Assembly: GCA_018711525.1 (NCBI GenBank)
Contig: DVIF01000039.1
Location: forward strand, 1-34,123
Reading direction: 5' to 3'
DNA: 34,123 nucleotides
Source of the DNA: Candidatus Ornithospirochaeta stercorigallinarum
Lineage (GTDB): Bacteria > Spirochaetota > Spirochaetia > Sphaerochaetales > Sphaerochaetaceae
Shown piece by piece: positions 22,853 to 30,298 of the stretch. The stretch's first letter is position 1; each line of letters opens with the position of its first letter. The translations under genes were made by a program, and so were the position numbers. The notes below the pieces were generated by a model that saw nothing but the letters and a program-made list of their open reading frames with translations, was not told the origin of the DNA and made no database searches.

Positions 22853-23461
22853 ATGACGATAGATTTTGCTAAGGGTGATGGACTGGTTCCTGCAATCGTA
22901 CAGGATGCTATTACGAAAAAGGTTTTGATGCTCGGCTATATGAACGAGGAGGCATACCGATTAACCCTTGACCGTCGTCTTGTGACCTTCTGGTCCAGAA
23001 GCCGTAAGAGGATATGGACAAAGGGGGAGACCAGTGGCAATTTCCTGCACCTGAGGGAGATTCTTGCCGACTGCGATGGGGATACGCTTCTTGTGAAGGC
23101 CATCCCGTCAGGCCCTGTATGCCACACTGGAACAGATACCTGCTTCGGAGAGGAGAACCAGACCTCTGAGATCTCATCTTCCGAGTTCCTCTTCTACCTT
23201 GAGGATGTCATAAAGGACAGACGCGACAATCCTGTCGACGGCAGCTACACAAACCATCTCTTCTCCAGAGGGCTTAATAAGATAAGTCAGAAGGTGGGTG
23301 AGGAAGCCGTGGAGCTTGTAATCGAGAGCAAGGATAACGACAAGGACCTCTTCCTGGGAGAGGCTGCAGACCTCATGTACCATCTTCTTGTACTCCTTGT
23401 GCAGAAGGAGTGCTCACTTTCCGAGGTCGTGGATGTCCTTAAGGCAAGACATTCTAGATAA
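22853..23461 (+). CDS. hisI: Bifunctional phosphoribosyl-AMP cyclohydrolase / phosphoribosyl-ATP pyrophosphatase
   Basis: HisIE fusion of 202 residues covering steps two and three of the pathway. The HisI half (1 to about 112) has MLGYMNEEA, TFWSRSR and the metal sites DCDGD (73-77) and CHTGTDTC (Cys90, His91, Cys97). The HisE half (about 113-202) has SYTNHLFSRGLNKISQKVGE, then EEAVELVIESK and EAADLMYHLLVLL with the MazG-like acidic residues. A ribosome site GGAGGAG lies just ahead of ATG 22853. It is the last biosynthetic gene of the operon and overlaps the following pentapeptide gene by 29 bases. Confidence 0.96.
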   Translation: MTIDFAKGDGLVPAIVQDAITKKVLMLGYMNEEAYRLTLDRRLVTFWSRSRKRIWTKGETSGNFLHLREILADCDGDTLLVKAIPSGPVCHTGTDTCFGEENQTSEISSSEFLFYLEDVIKDRRDNPVDGSYTNHLFSRGLNKISQKVGEEAVELVIESKDNDKDLFLGEAADLMYHLLVLLVQKECSLSEVVDVLKARHSR

Positions 23462-24035
23462 TGACGAAATCTTCGATCTGGAGATAGAAGGGGAGGACCT
23501 GTCCTATCTCGACTTCTCCGGGAAAAGCTTTGAGAACATCAGATTCTCAGATGTGCGCTTCATAAGCACAAACTTTGAAAAAGCGAGCCTGAGGAATGTC
23601 TCTTTCATTTCATCCGACCTCTCTTTTACAATCTTCGACAATGCATTCCTTTCCTCATCTGTCTTTACAGAGTCCCTTTTCAAGGGAACATCTTTTCTCA
23701 ATGCCGATATGAGGAAGACAATATTCGATAATATAAACGTTCTCTATGGGGTGTTCTCATCCTCTGTGATGAAAGAGTGTGCAATCAGGAATTCCTCCTT
23801 CAAGGATTCTGATTTCACTGACATTAAAAGCGTCAAAAGCATTTTAAGTGATGTCGAGTTCAAAGGTTCATCTTTTTTCAATACAACTCTTAATTCATTT
23901 AAGATGGACAAGGTTTCATTCCTATCTTCCAATTTTTCTGAAAACCTTAAGGAGCTTAAAGGGGTGAAGATAAACCTCGAGAGTGCCGCCTCTGTTCTGA
24001 AAGGATTCGGCATAGACCTCGACCTGTCTTTATGA
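23433..24035 (+). CDS. Pentapeptide-repeat protein at the 3' end of the his operon
   Basis: A 200-residue protein. After a short acidic N-terminus, residues 26-170 form 29 uninterrupted five-residue units with Phe/Leu/Ile/Met at the centre (such as LDFSG, KSFEN, IRFSD, VRFIS, TNFEK), diagnostic of a right-handed quadrilateral beta-helix. The C-terminal segment LESAASVLKGFGIDLDL resembles the short helical cap seen in dimeric pentapeptide proteins. Qnr/MfpA proteins of this fold mimic DNA and protect gyrase, but many others have no known role, and nothing here shows gyrase binding. ATG 23433 has GAGG six bases upstream and lies within hisIE, so translation is probably coupled. An in-frame start at 23388 is poorer. 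Confidence 0.85.
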   Translation: MSLRQDILDNDEIFDLEIEGEDLSYLDFSGKSFENIRFSDVRFISTNFEKASLRNVSFISSDLSFTIFDNAFLSSSVFTESLFKGTSFLNADMRKTIFDNINVLYGVFSSSVMKECAIRNSSFKDSDFTDIKSVKSILSDVEFKGSSFFNTTLNSFKMDKVSFLSSNFSENLKELKGVKINLESAASVLKGFGIDLDLSL

Positions 24036-24040
24036 ACCAA

Positions 24041-24071
24041 ATAAAAGAAGGCCTTGTTTCCAAGACCTTCC
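24041..24071 (-). terminator. Intrinsic terminator of the hpt-purA operon
   Basis: Read on the minus strand, GAAGGTCTTG pairs with CAAGGCCTTC (ten pairs, one U-G) around a GAAA tetraloop, followed by TTTTATTT. It lies 9 bases past the purA stop codon. On the plus strand the same hairpin has a C-A mismatch and no T-run, so it should mainly stop minus-strand transcription. Confidence 0.85.
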
Positions 24072-24079
24072 TTCGATGC

Positions 24080-25360
24080 TTAGCGGACTATGAGCTGTTC
24101 TCTCTTAGGCCCGACTGAGATGTATGTGATTTTTGTGTTCATAAGCTTTTCAAGTGCAAGCACATAGGCTTTTGCCTTCTCTGGAAGCTCATCCCATGTC
24201 CTGCATTTGCTTGTGTCCTCCATCCAGCCGTCGAACTCTTCGTAAATGGGTTTCGCCCTCTCCTGGAGGAGTGTTTCAGGCAGATAGGAATAATACTCAC
24301 CGTCGATCATGTAGCCTGTACATACCTTGATCTTTTCAAATGTGTCAAGGACATCCATCTTCGTGAGTGCAACATCCGTAACTCCGTTCATATAGCAGGC
24401 ATAGTCTGCAGCTACGGCATCGAACCAGCCACATCTTCTCGGACGACCTGTAGTCGCGCCGTACTCCCCTCCGATTTCTCTCAGCCTATCAGCAGTCTCA
24501 TCGAAGAGTTCGGTCATATACGGACCTCCTCCGACGCTTGTCGAGTATGCCTTTGCAACTCCGACGACCTTCTGTATCGCCCATGCAGGGATTGCCGAAC
24601 CGTTGCATGCTCCACCGACTGTCGGGTTGCTTGATGTGGTATATGGGTAGATGCCCCAGTCGTTGTCCCTCATGATTCCAAGCTGTCCTTCAAGAAGGAT
24701 CTTCTTACCGCTTTCGACAGCCTCCCTTACAACAGGGACAGTGTCTATGATATGGTCTCCGAATTCCTTCAGCCATTTGTCGCAGAGTGCCATGAGGTCC
24801 TCTACAGTGTAGGTCTTGAGCCCATAGTACTCCAGTTCCCTGTTCTTTTTCGGAACGAGCATCTCCAGTCTCTTCTGGAGGAACTCCGTGTTCCTGAGGT
24901 CTCCCGCCCTGATGCCGAATCTTGCCGCTTTATCTGTATAGCAGGGTCCGATTCCTCTCTTTGTAGTTCCGATCTTGTCCCCTGACGCCCTCTTTGATTC
25001 CTCGGCACCATCCAGGTCGCAGTGATAAGGCATTATGAGATGTGCACGGCTGTCGATGAAGACATTGTCGATCTCGAGTCCTGATTTCTCCCTGATGTTC
25101 TCAAGCTCGGAGTGCATCGTGTCGAAGTTGACGACAGTTCCCGCTCCTACGATGTTCATCGTATCAGGGTTGAAGATGCCGCTTGGAAGGATATGGAGTG
25201 CGAACTTTCCATTGTCGTTTATGACGGTGTGTCCTGCATTATCCCCGCCCTGGTAGCGGATTACGATATCTGCATCCTGTGCAAAGTAGTCTACGATTCT
25301 TCCTTTTCCCTCATCGCCGTACTGTACTCCGACAACGGCTGATACATTCGTCTTCTTCAT
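24080..25360 (-). CDS. purA: Adenylosuccinate synthetase
   Basis: Joins IMP and aspartate, using GTP, in the first committed step to AMP. In 426 residues the catalytic loop is VQYGDEGKGR (Asp16), with His44 in GGDNAGHTV. Other signatures are GTTKRGIGPCYTDKAAR, GQLGIMRDNDWG(I)YPYTTSSN, GATTGRPRRCGWFD and ISVGPKR near the end. The start at 25360 overlaps the stop of the preceding phosphoribosyltransferase by 4 bases (ATGA). It is last in a minus-strand operon with two phosphoribosyltransferases, so IMP made by salvage can be passed directly towards AMP. Confidence 0.97.
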   Translation of the reverse strand: MKKTNVSAVVGVQYGDEGKGRIVDYFAQDADIVIRYQGGDNAGHTVINDNGKFALHILPSGIFNPDTMNIVGAGTVVNFDTMHSELENIREKSGLEIDNVFIDSRAHLIMPYHCDLDGAEESKRASGDKIGTTKRGIGPCYTDKAARFGIRAGDLRNTEFLQKRLEMLVPKKNRELEYYGLKTYTVEDLMALCDKWLKEFGDHIIDTVPVVREAVESGKKILLEGQLGIMRDNDWGIYPYTTSSNPTVGGACNGSAIPAWAIQKVVGVAKAYSTSVGGGPYMTELFDETADRLREIGGEYGATTGRPRRCGWFDAVAADYACYMNGVTDVALTKMDVLDTFEKIKVCTGYMIDGEYYSYLPETLLQERAKPIYEEFDGWMEDTSKCRTWDELPEKAKAYVLALEKLMNTKITYISVGPKREQLIVR

Positions 25361-25920
25361 ACGAAAAGCTCCTTTCCTTCCTTCTTCATGCGTTCGAACA
25401 TCTCTTTCTCCAGCCTTTCCTGTTCATCGATGTCATCTGCATCCCAAGGGTATTTGATCCATGTGTCCTCGACTTCGAGTGCGGGGTAGTATCTCTTGAT
25501 CTCCGGTGGAAATTCAACATCCTTCTGCTTCAGTTTGTTGTGGAGGATCAGGACGGCGATCTCCTCCGGCTCATAGCTCAGAAGCTCCCCAACGCAGTAG
25601 GCCAGTGTAGCTCTGGTATCGTCAACCTCGTCGATCAGGAGCACCTTCTTCCCCCTCAGCTGTCCCTGGACCTCGTCGATCCACTGTATCTTGGTAGGAT
25701 GCTCCCTGTGCTTATGGTCTATTCCATAGTAGGAGATTCCGACTGCATAGATCGGTCTGTTTATGAAGGTCTTTAGTATGCGGGCCGGGATGAATCCACC
25801 AGATCCGATAGCAACGATTACATCCGGATCGAATCCTGAATCGGTGATCTTCTTAGCAAGTTTCTTGATCAACTTGTGAACCGTGTTGTAGCTTACATAG
25901 AGTTTTTCTTCTGCCATCAT
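25357..25920 (-). CDS. Phosphoribosyltransferase (COG2236, xanthine/Xpt1-like)
   Basis: A type I phosphoribosyltransferase of 187 residues. It has a flexible-loop region FIPARILKTFINRPIYAVGISYY and the PRPP-binding motif VLLIDEVDDTRAT (93-105), which differs from HPRT by having 'DEVDDT'. The tryptophan-containing C-terminal segment EDTWIKYPWDADD is typical of the COG2236 group, which includes yeast Xpt1-like and other purine/nucleobase transferases. Substrate cannot be fixed from sequence; xanthine or guanine are reasonable guesses from the purine context. The first two codons are ATG ATG; GAGGA upstream is better spaced for the second (25917). It overlaps purA by 4 bases. Confidence 0.87.
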   Translation of the reverse strand: MMAEEKLYVSYNTVHKLIKKLAKKITDSGFDPDVIVAIGSGGFIPARILKTFINRPIYAVGISYYGIDHKHREHPTKIQWIDEVQGQLRGKKVLLIDEVDDTRATLAYCVGELLSYEPEEIAVLILHNKLKQKDVEFPPEIKRYYPALEVEDTWIKYPWDADDIDEQERLEKEMFERMKKEGKELFV

Positions 25921-25929
25921 TAATCCTCT

Positions 25930-26493
25930 TTATTTCTTAGGATACATCTCCGCAATATAAGGGAGTGTCCTATACTGCTCTTTATAATCGAGGCCGTAAC
26001 CTACGACCCAGACATCCGGGATTTCAAAACCTACATATTCAACGGGGACATCGATCTCATGACGTTCCGGCTTGTCTAGGAACACCGCAGTCTCAATGCT
26101 TTTCACCCCTCGGCTCTTGAATGTCTTTATGAGGTATGAGAGTGTGTTCCCACTGTCCAGGATGTCTTCTACGATGAGGACATGATGGTCTGCAAGGTTC
26201 TCCCTTGTGTCCATTAAAAGCCTTACCTCACCCCTCTTGTCACCTTTTTCGCCGTATGAGGATATTGCGATGAAATCGACAGTGTGCTTGATTGTCAGTT
26301 TCCTTGAGAGGTCCGCCATGAAAATAAAAGAACCTTTGAGAACTCCGACTAGGATCAGCGGCTCATCAAGGTCCTTGTACTTCTCGTCAATCTTATGTGC
26401 AAGTTCATCCACTCTCCTGGAGATGGTGTCCGCATCAATAAGAATCCTGCTTAAGTCCTTTGTTAAAGGTGGAATCGATAATGTTGGTGCCAT
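25930..26493 (-). CDS. hpt: Hypoxanthine(-guanine) phosphoribosyltransferase
   Basis: Salvages hypoxanthine (and probably guanine) to nucleotides with PRPP. In 187 residues, signatures are LILVGVLKGSFIFMADL, DFIAISSYG, the PRPP motif VLIVEDILDSGNTL (105-118) and the base-contact end VWVVGYGLDYKEQYRTLPYI. The frame is open to 26562, but ATG 26493 is preferred: AAGGAAG lies about seven bases before it and the protein then has the normal HPRT length, whereas the extra 23 residues are not HPRT-like. It is first in the operon, with the next gene starting 9 bases after the stop. Confidence 0.95.
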   Translation of the reverse strand: MAPTLSIPPLTKDLSRILIDADTISRRVDELAHKIDEKYKDLDEPLILVGVLKGSFIFMADLSRKLTIKHTVDFIAISSYGEKGDKRGEVRLLMDTRENLADHHVLIVEDILDSGNTLSYLIKTFKSRGVKSIETAVFLDKPERHEIDVPVEYVGFEIPDVWVVGYGLDYKEQYRTLPYIAEMYPKK

Positions 26494-26576
26494 TGAAACT
26501 TCCTTATCAAAAATACCATTTAATCTTATATGATTAATGCCCTTGTGAAAAGACTTTTTCAAAACTCCTTCTGATA

Positions 26577-26585
26577 TGCTATGGT
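26577..26585 (+). promoter_or_regulatory. Extended -10 element, possible leaderless start of the AAA/nuclease gene
   Basis: TGC followed by TATGGT (4 of 6 to -10) ends six bases before the ATG at 26592, the same geometry as at def. No convincing -35 box is present, and no ribosome site precedes the ATG. An alternative extended -10, TGA-TATGCT, lies at 26572-26580. The case is weaker than at def. Confidence 0.35.
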
Positions 26586-26591
26586 AAAGCT

Positions 26592-28193
26592 ATGGAAAGA
26601 AAGCTGAAGGAAATAGTAGTAGACAAGAGTTCTCTGAGCTGGCTTAGAGACGTTGACGGTCTTTATGTGGATAAGACAAAATATCTATTAAAGCTGATCT
26701 GCAGCGGCTCCTATTTCCTCCTCTCCCGTCCCCGCAGGTTTGGAAAGAGCCTTACAATCGACACCCTTGAGCAGATATTCATAGGGAACAAGGAGCTTTT
26801 CAAAGGGCTCTACATCTACGATGAATACGATTTCGAAGAATACCCTGTAATAAGACTCAACATGAGTCTCACACCGTTTTCTGATCTGAAAGGGCTTATG
26901 TCGAATCTTTATGAACTACAGATTTATGATATTGCTGAGAGATACGGCATAATAAACTGTCTCAACAGGGCTAGCTCTCCTTCTGTATGGCTTCATACTC
27001 TTATAAAGGCACTGAGAGATAGATATGATAAGAAGGTCGTTGTCCTGATTGATGAATACGACAACAGCCTGTTGAAGACAGTATACGATAGGGCGTTGTT
27101 CGAGGAGGTGAGGAACCTCTTTGCAGGGTTCTATGAGGTGTTGAAGACTGACGGGGACTACATCCGTTTCTGCTTCATAACGGGGGTGACCAGGTTCCAG
27201 CAGGTCTCGATATTCTCCCAGCTGAACAACCTGATAGACATCTCCTCATCCCCTGAGTATGCAGCGCTCTGCGGCTATACAGATGAAGAGCTCGATTATT
27301 ATTTCGCAACATACATTGAGAAGTATTATGAAGATAACAACATAGTGGAGCAGGAGGCGTTCAGGAAAAGCATCAAGGACTATTACGACGGCTACCGCTT
27401 CAGCATCAGGAACGATGTCACCATGTACAATCCCGTCTCTATAGGCAAGTTCTTCAACGGGGGATGCTCTTTCGACAACTTCTGGATAGAGACCGGTGCT
27501 CAGAGCCTCGTCAATGAGATAATAAGGAAGTATCCCGACCTCTTCAAAAGCGGGAAGGTCTTCTATACCTATGAATCGGCGATGAGCACCATGAACGTCA
27601 GCGACATAATGGAAGGCTGTGCAAATGCAGAGTCGGTCTACTCGTATCTCGTACAGGCTGGATACATGACGATAAGCGGGACGGAGTACGGCAAGCTCCT
27701 CCTCTCGTATCCCAACCGCGAGGTCAGCGATACGATGAATGCAAAGGTGCTCTCGACATATGGCCTCGAGATAGACGGCAAAAGGTTCCCGTATCTATAC
27801 GAAGCCTTTGCGACCGGGGATACTGAAGGAATCATAGCGATGTTCAGGGACGCGTACATGAACATACCGTATGACATGTTCATGGAGAAGGAGAACAACT
27901 ACCAGATAGCGTTCTATCCTGCACTTATGTTCCTCGGCTTTGATAGTGTGGAGGCAGAGGAGAAGACGAATATAGGGCGGATGGACATCAGTGTGAAGGT
28001 GAAGGACGACCTCTACTATATAATAGAGCTCAAGCTTGATGAGTCTGCAGAAAAGGCGCTTAAGCAGATAAAAGAGAAGAGGTACTATGAGAAGTACGAG
28101 AAGAAGGGGAGTACGATACACCTTCTCGGGATAAACTTCTCATCTAAAGAGAGGAACATCAGAGACTGGAAGGAGGAGATTCTCCTCAAATAG
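26592..28193 (+). CDS. AAA-ATPase-like / PD-(D/E)XK nuclease-like protein (DUF1703 type)
   Basis: A 533-residue protein. An N-terminal 'YVDKTKYL' signature (25-32) is followed by a Walker A-like RPRRFGKSL (46-54) and Walker B VVLIDEYDNSLL near residues 152-160. A middle helical region follows. A C-terminal nuclease-like domain has GRMDISVK (Asp near 463) and the E-x-K core IIELKLD near 480, with ALKQIKEKRYYEKY after it. This is the AAA-ATPase-like/DUF1703 architecture, multicopy in many gut Bacteroidota, Firmicutes and spirochaetes. Mobile-element or defence-related roles have been suggested but function is unknown. All core residues are intact. It stands alone, divergent from hpt, with no ribosome site before the ATG. 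Confidence 0.88.
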   Translation: MERKLKEIVVDKSSLSWLRDVDGLYVDKTKYLLKLICSGSYFLLSRPRRFGKSLTIDTLEQIFIGNKELFKGLYIYDEYDFEEYPVIRLNMSLTPFSDLKGLMSNLYELQIYDIAERYGIINCLNRASSPSVWLHTLIKALRDRYDKKVVVLIDEYDNSLLKTVYDRALFEEVRNLFAGFYEVLKTDGDYIRFCFITGVTRFQQVSIFSQLNNLIDISSSPEYAALCGYTDEELDYYFATYIEKYYEDNNIVEQEAFRKSIKDYYDGYRFSIRNDVTMYNPVSIGKFFNGGCSFDNFWIETGAQSLVNEIIRKYPDLFKSGKVFYTYESAMSTMNVSDIMEGCANAESVYSYLVQAGYMTISGTEYGKLLLSYPNREVSDTMNAKVLSTYGLEIDGKRFPYLYEAFATGDTEGIIAMFRDAYMNIPYDMFMEKENNYQIAFYPALMFLGFDSVEAEEKTNIGRMDISVKVKDDLYYIIELKLDESAEKALKQIKEKRYYEKYEKKGSTIHLLGINFSSKERNIRDWKEEILLK

Positions 28194-28219
28194 AAAGCTT
28201 TTGTATGAATGTTCTTTGA

Positions 28220-28246
28220 TTGACATCACGTCTATTAGGCTATATT
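28220..28246 (+). promoter_or_regulatory. Candidate promoter of the E1 dehydrogenase gene
   Basis: A perfect -35 box TTGACA (28220-28225) and TATATT (28241-28246) are separated by only 15 bases, shorter than ideal. TTGATT at 28216-28221 would instead give 19. Transcription would start near 28253, leaving about 40 bases of leader with GGAGG before ATG 28294. Confidence 0.45.
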
Positions 28247-28293
28247 CTCAAATCAGCAGAAGCTAATTGGACTCGAGATCCTTGGAGGCTTGG

Positions 28294-30234
28294 ATGGATG
28301 AAATTGAGATATTGAAAGCTATGCTCCGCTCAAGGAGTTTTGAGAACAAGCTTTCCCATATGTTCAAGAAAGGTGCCTTCTATGGCACGACACATTTGAA
28401 TATAGGGCAGGAAGCCAGCCATGTAGGGCTTATAGCAGGCCTTGATGATAAAGACTGGATTGTGCCCACACACCGTTGTCATGGATTTAATATCGCAAGA
28501 GGTACAAAACCAGAGAAGATGTTTGCCGAGATGTTCGGATCAAGGTATGGCGTGTGCCGTGGCCTTGGTGGATCCATGCATATGACGGAGATCTCCACAT
28601 GCAATGCAGGCAGCAGCGCAATTGTAGGCTCGGGTGTCCCGATTGCAACCGGTCTTGCATTCGCCTTAAAAAGAAAGGGAAGGGAGAACATCGCAGTTGC
28701 GATATTCGGTGATGGTGCTACGAGCAGGGGAAGCGTGCATGAGGCGATGAACATGGCATCGGTATGGAACATCCCTGTTCTTTTCTATCTCGAGAACAAC
28801 CATTACGGGATGAGCGCCTCAGAGAAGAATGCGATAAGCACCGATAATCTCTCCCTCCGTGCAGATGGATACTCGATAAAGCATATCAAGATTGATGGAA
28901 ACGATGTCGCCCTTGTAAGGGATACGGTTGCTAAAGCGAGGAAGTATATCCTTGAGAACAGCAGGCCGTTCTTCATCGAAGTCGATACCTACAGGCTTTG
29001 CGGACACAGTAAATCAGACAGGCTGGTATACCGCACAAGGGAGGAAGAGGAGATGTGGAGGAAAAAGGATCCAATCTGTCGTTTCTCCTCATCCCTTATT
29101 GAAAAGGGCGTGATCAGCGAAGATGATTACCATAGGATGGAAAAGGAGATCGATGAAGAGATCGAGGACGCATACATCAAGGCAGAGGCTGAGAAGGACG
29201 ATGCCTTGACACTCAGGGAGCTGGACAGCTTCCTCTTCGCACCATCTCCTATCTCCAGGAATACGAAAGGAGAGGTGCATAAGGCAAGCTACAGAAGAGC
29301 AATCTATGAAGCCCTTGATGAGATCCTGAGAGAGGATGCTTCGGCATTCCTCATGGGAGAGGACATAGGGCTTTATGGTGGATGTTTCGGTGTGACTTCC
29401 GATTTATATGAAAAACACCCTGGAAAGGTTCTTGAAACCCCTGTTTCTGAAGAAGGCTTCACATCCATCGCCGTCGGGGCCAGTATGCTCGGCCTCCATC
29501 CGATAGTCGAGATAATGTATGCCGATTTCTCAACTCTTGCCTCTGACCCGCTTATAAACCATGCCGCAAAGACTTATTTCATGTCTGCCGGTCAGCTTAA
29601 CTGTCCTCTTGTCTACCGCGCTCCAATCGGAAGCGGGACAGGACATGGTAGCCAGCACACTGCGAACATCGAGTCGATGTTCCTAAACACCCCGGGCCTT
29701 ATAGTAGTGGCTCCAAGCGATCCGTACAGCGCCAAGGCTCTTCTCAAGAGCGCGCACAGGGACAACAATCCAGTCCTCTTTTTCGAGCATAAGGGGCTAT
29801 ATGACACTCAAGGGGATGTAGGGGATGAAAACACTTATCTGCCGCTGGGAAAAGCGATAGTCTCTGAATATGGGAGCGAGCTTCTCCTGATCGGATACTC
29901 CCATGCCTTCCATACCGCCTTTGAATCGACAGAGGATATAAGGGAAAGGCTTACATATATCGACCTTGCAACCATCAGTCCCTTGGATAAGGATACCATC
30001 ATCGGCTATGCCTCATCCTTTGACAAGATCCTCATTGTCCAGGATACCCCTGAGTGTGGAAGTGTAGGCGACAGTGTCATCAGCCTGATCGCCAGGAACT
30101 GCAATGGACGGAAGGATATCCGGCTGGTTGCAGCCCGCTCCCTTCCCATTCCTTTCTCCAGAAATCTTGAAAAGAATGTGATTCCCACCACCGAAGAGAT
30201 AAGGAAAGCGGTATTTGAGCTTCTGAATGCTTAA
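28294..30234 (+). CDS. Fused alpha-beta E1 component of a thiamine-dependent 2-oxoacid/acetoin dehydrogenase
   Basis: A 646-residue single chain. Residues 1 to about 320 are an E1-alpha subunit (FYGTTHLNIGQEA, then THRCHGFNIARG, GGSMHM, and a thiamine-diphosphate motif starting GDGATSRG near 139 and ending ENNHYGMS). Residues about 330-646 are an E1-beta subunit (ALDEILREDASAFLMGEDIGLYGG, ETPVSEEGF, GVTSDL and a transketolase-C-like end). This matches fused pyruvate/acetoin/branched-chain E1 enzymes, which decarboxylate a 2-oxoacid or cleave acetoin and pass the acyl group to a lipoyl E2. No E2, E3 or lipoate gene is in the window, so the substrate is unassigned. ATG 28294 follows GGAGG; a TTG start at 28267 is possible. 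Confidence 0.88.
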   Translation: MDEIEILKAMLRSRSFENKLSHMFKKGAFYGTTHLNIGQEASHVGLIAGLDDKDWIVPTHRCHGFNIARGTKPEKMFAEMFGSRYGVCRGLGGSMHMTEISTCNAGSSAIVGSGVPIATGLAFALKRKGRENIAVAIFGDGATSRGSVHEAMNMASVWNIPVLFYLENNHYGMSASEKNAISTDNLSLRADGYSIKHIKIDGNDVALVRDTVAKARKYILENSRPFFIEVDTYRLCGHSKSDRLVYRTREEEEMWRKKDPICRFSSSLIEKGVISEDDYHRMEKEIDEEIEDAYIKAEAEKDDALTLRELDSFLFAPSPISRNTKGEVHKASYRRAIYEALDEILREDASAFLMGEDIGLYGGCFGVTSDLYEKHPGKVLETPVSEEGFTSIAVGASMLGLHPIVEIMYADFSTLASDPLINHAAKTYFMSAGQLNCPLVYRAPIGSGTGHGSQHTANIESMFLNTPGLIVVAPSDPYSAKALLKSAHRDNNPVLFFEHKGLYDTQGDVGDENTYLPLGKAIVSEYGSELLLIGYSHAFHTAFESTEDIRERLTYIDLATISPLDKDTIIGYASSFDKILIVQDTPECGSVGDSVISLIARNCNGRKDIRLVAARSLPIPFSRNLEKNVIPTTEEIRKAVFELLNA

Positions 30235-30260
30235 CATTTTCATCAATTCCTTTGTATAAT
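30231..30260 (+). promoter_or_regulatory. Promoter of pheST
   Basis: TTAACA at 30231-30236 (5 of 6 to -35) overlaps the stop codon of the E1 gene. A perfect TATAAT lies at 30255-30260 after an 18-base spacer. The predicted leader is about 32 bases with a GAGGAG ribosome site, too short for a T-box or an attenuator. Confidence 0.62.
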
Positions 30261-30298
30261 CTCTAGAAGATTTTGTTAAATAACTTTGAGGAGCATAT

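Noticed and set aside
24048-24071. Plus-strand terminator for the his operon and pentapeptide gene
   Set aside because: On this strand the stem has a C-A mismatch and no T-run follows; the minus-strand reading is perfect, so it was assigned to purA.
26494-26562. Longer hpt start at 26562
   Set aside because: The added 23 codons are not HPRT-like, while ATG 26493 has a well-placed AAGGAAG.
26494-26591. Purine riboswitch between hpt and the AAA/nuclease gene
   Set aside because: The spacer is under 100 bases, and I see no purine-riboswitch three-way junction or terminator.
28194-28219. Terminator after the AAA/nuclease gene
   Set aside because: Only an 8-base AAAGCTTT palindrome without a G/C-rich stem is present, too weak to call.
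30235-30298. T-box or Phe attenuator before pheST
   Set aside because: Only about 30 bases of leader follow the promoter; there is no Phe-rich leader frame, T-box sequence or terminator.
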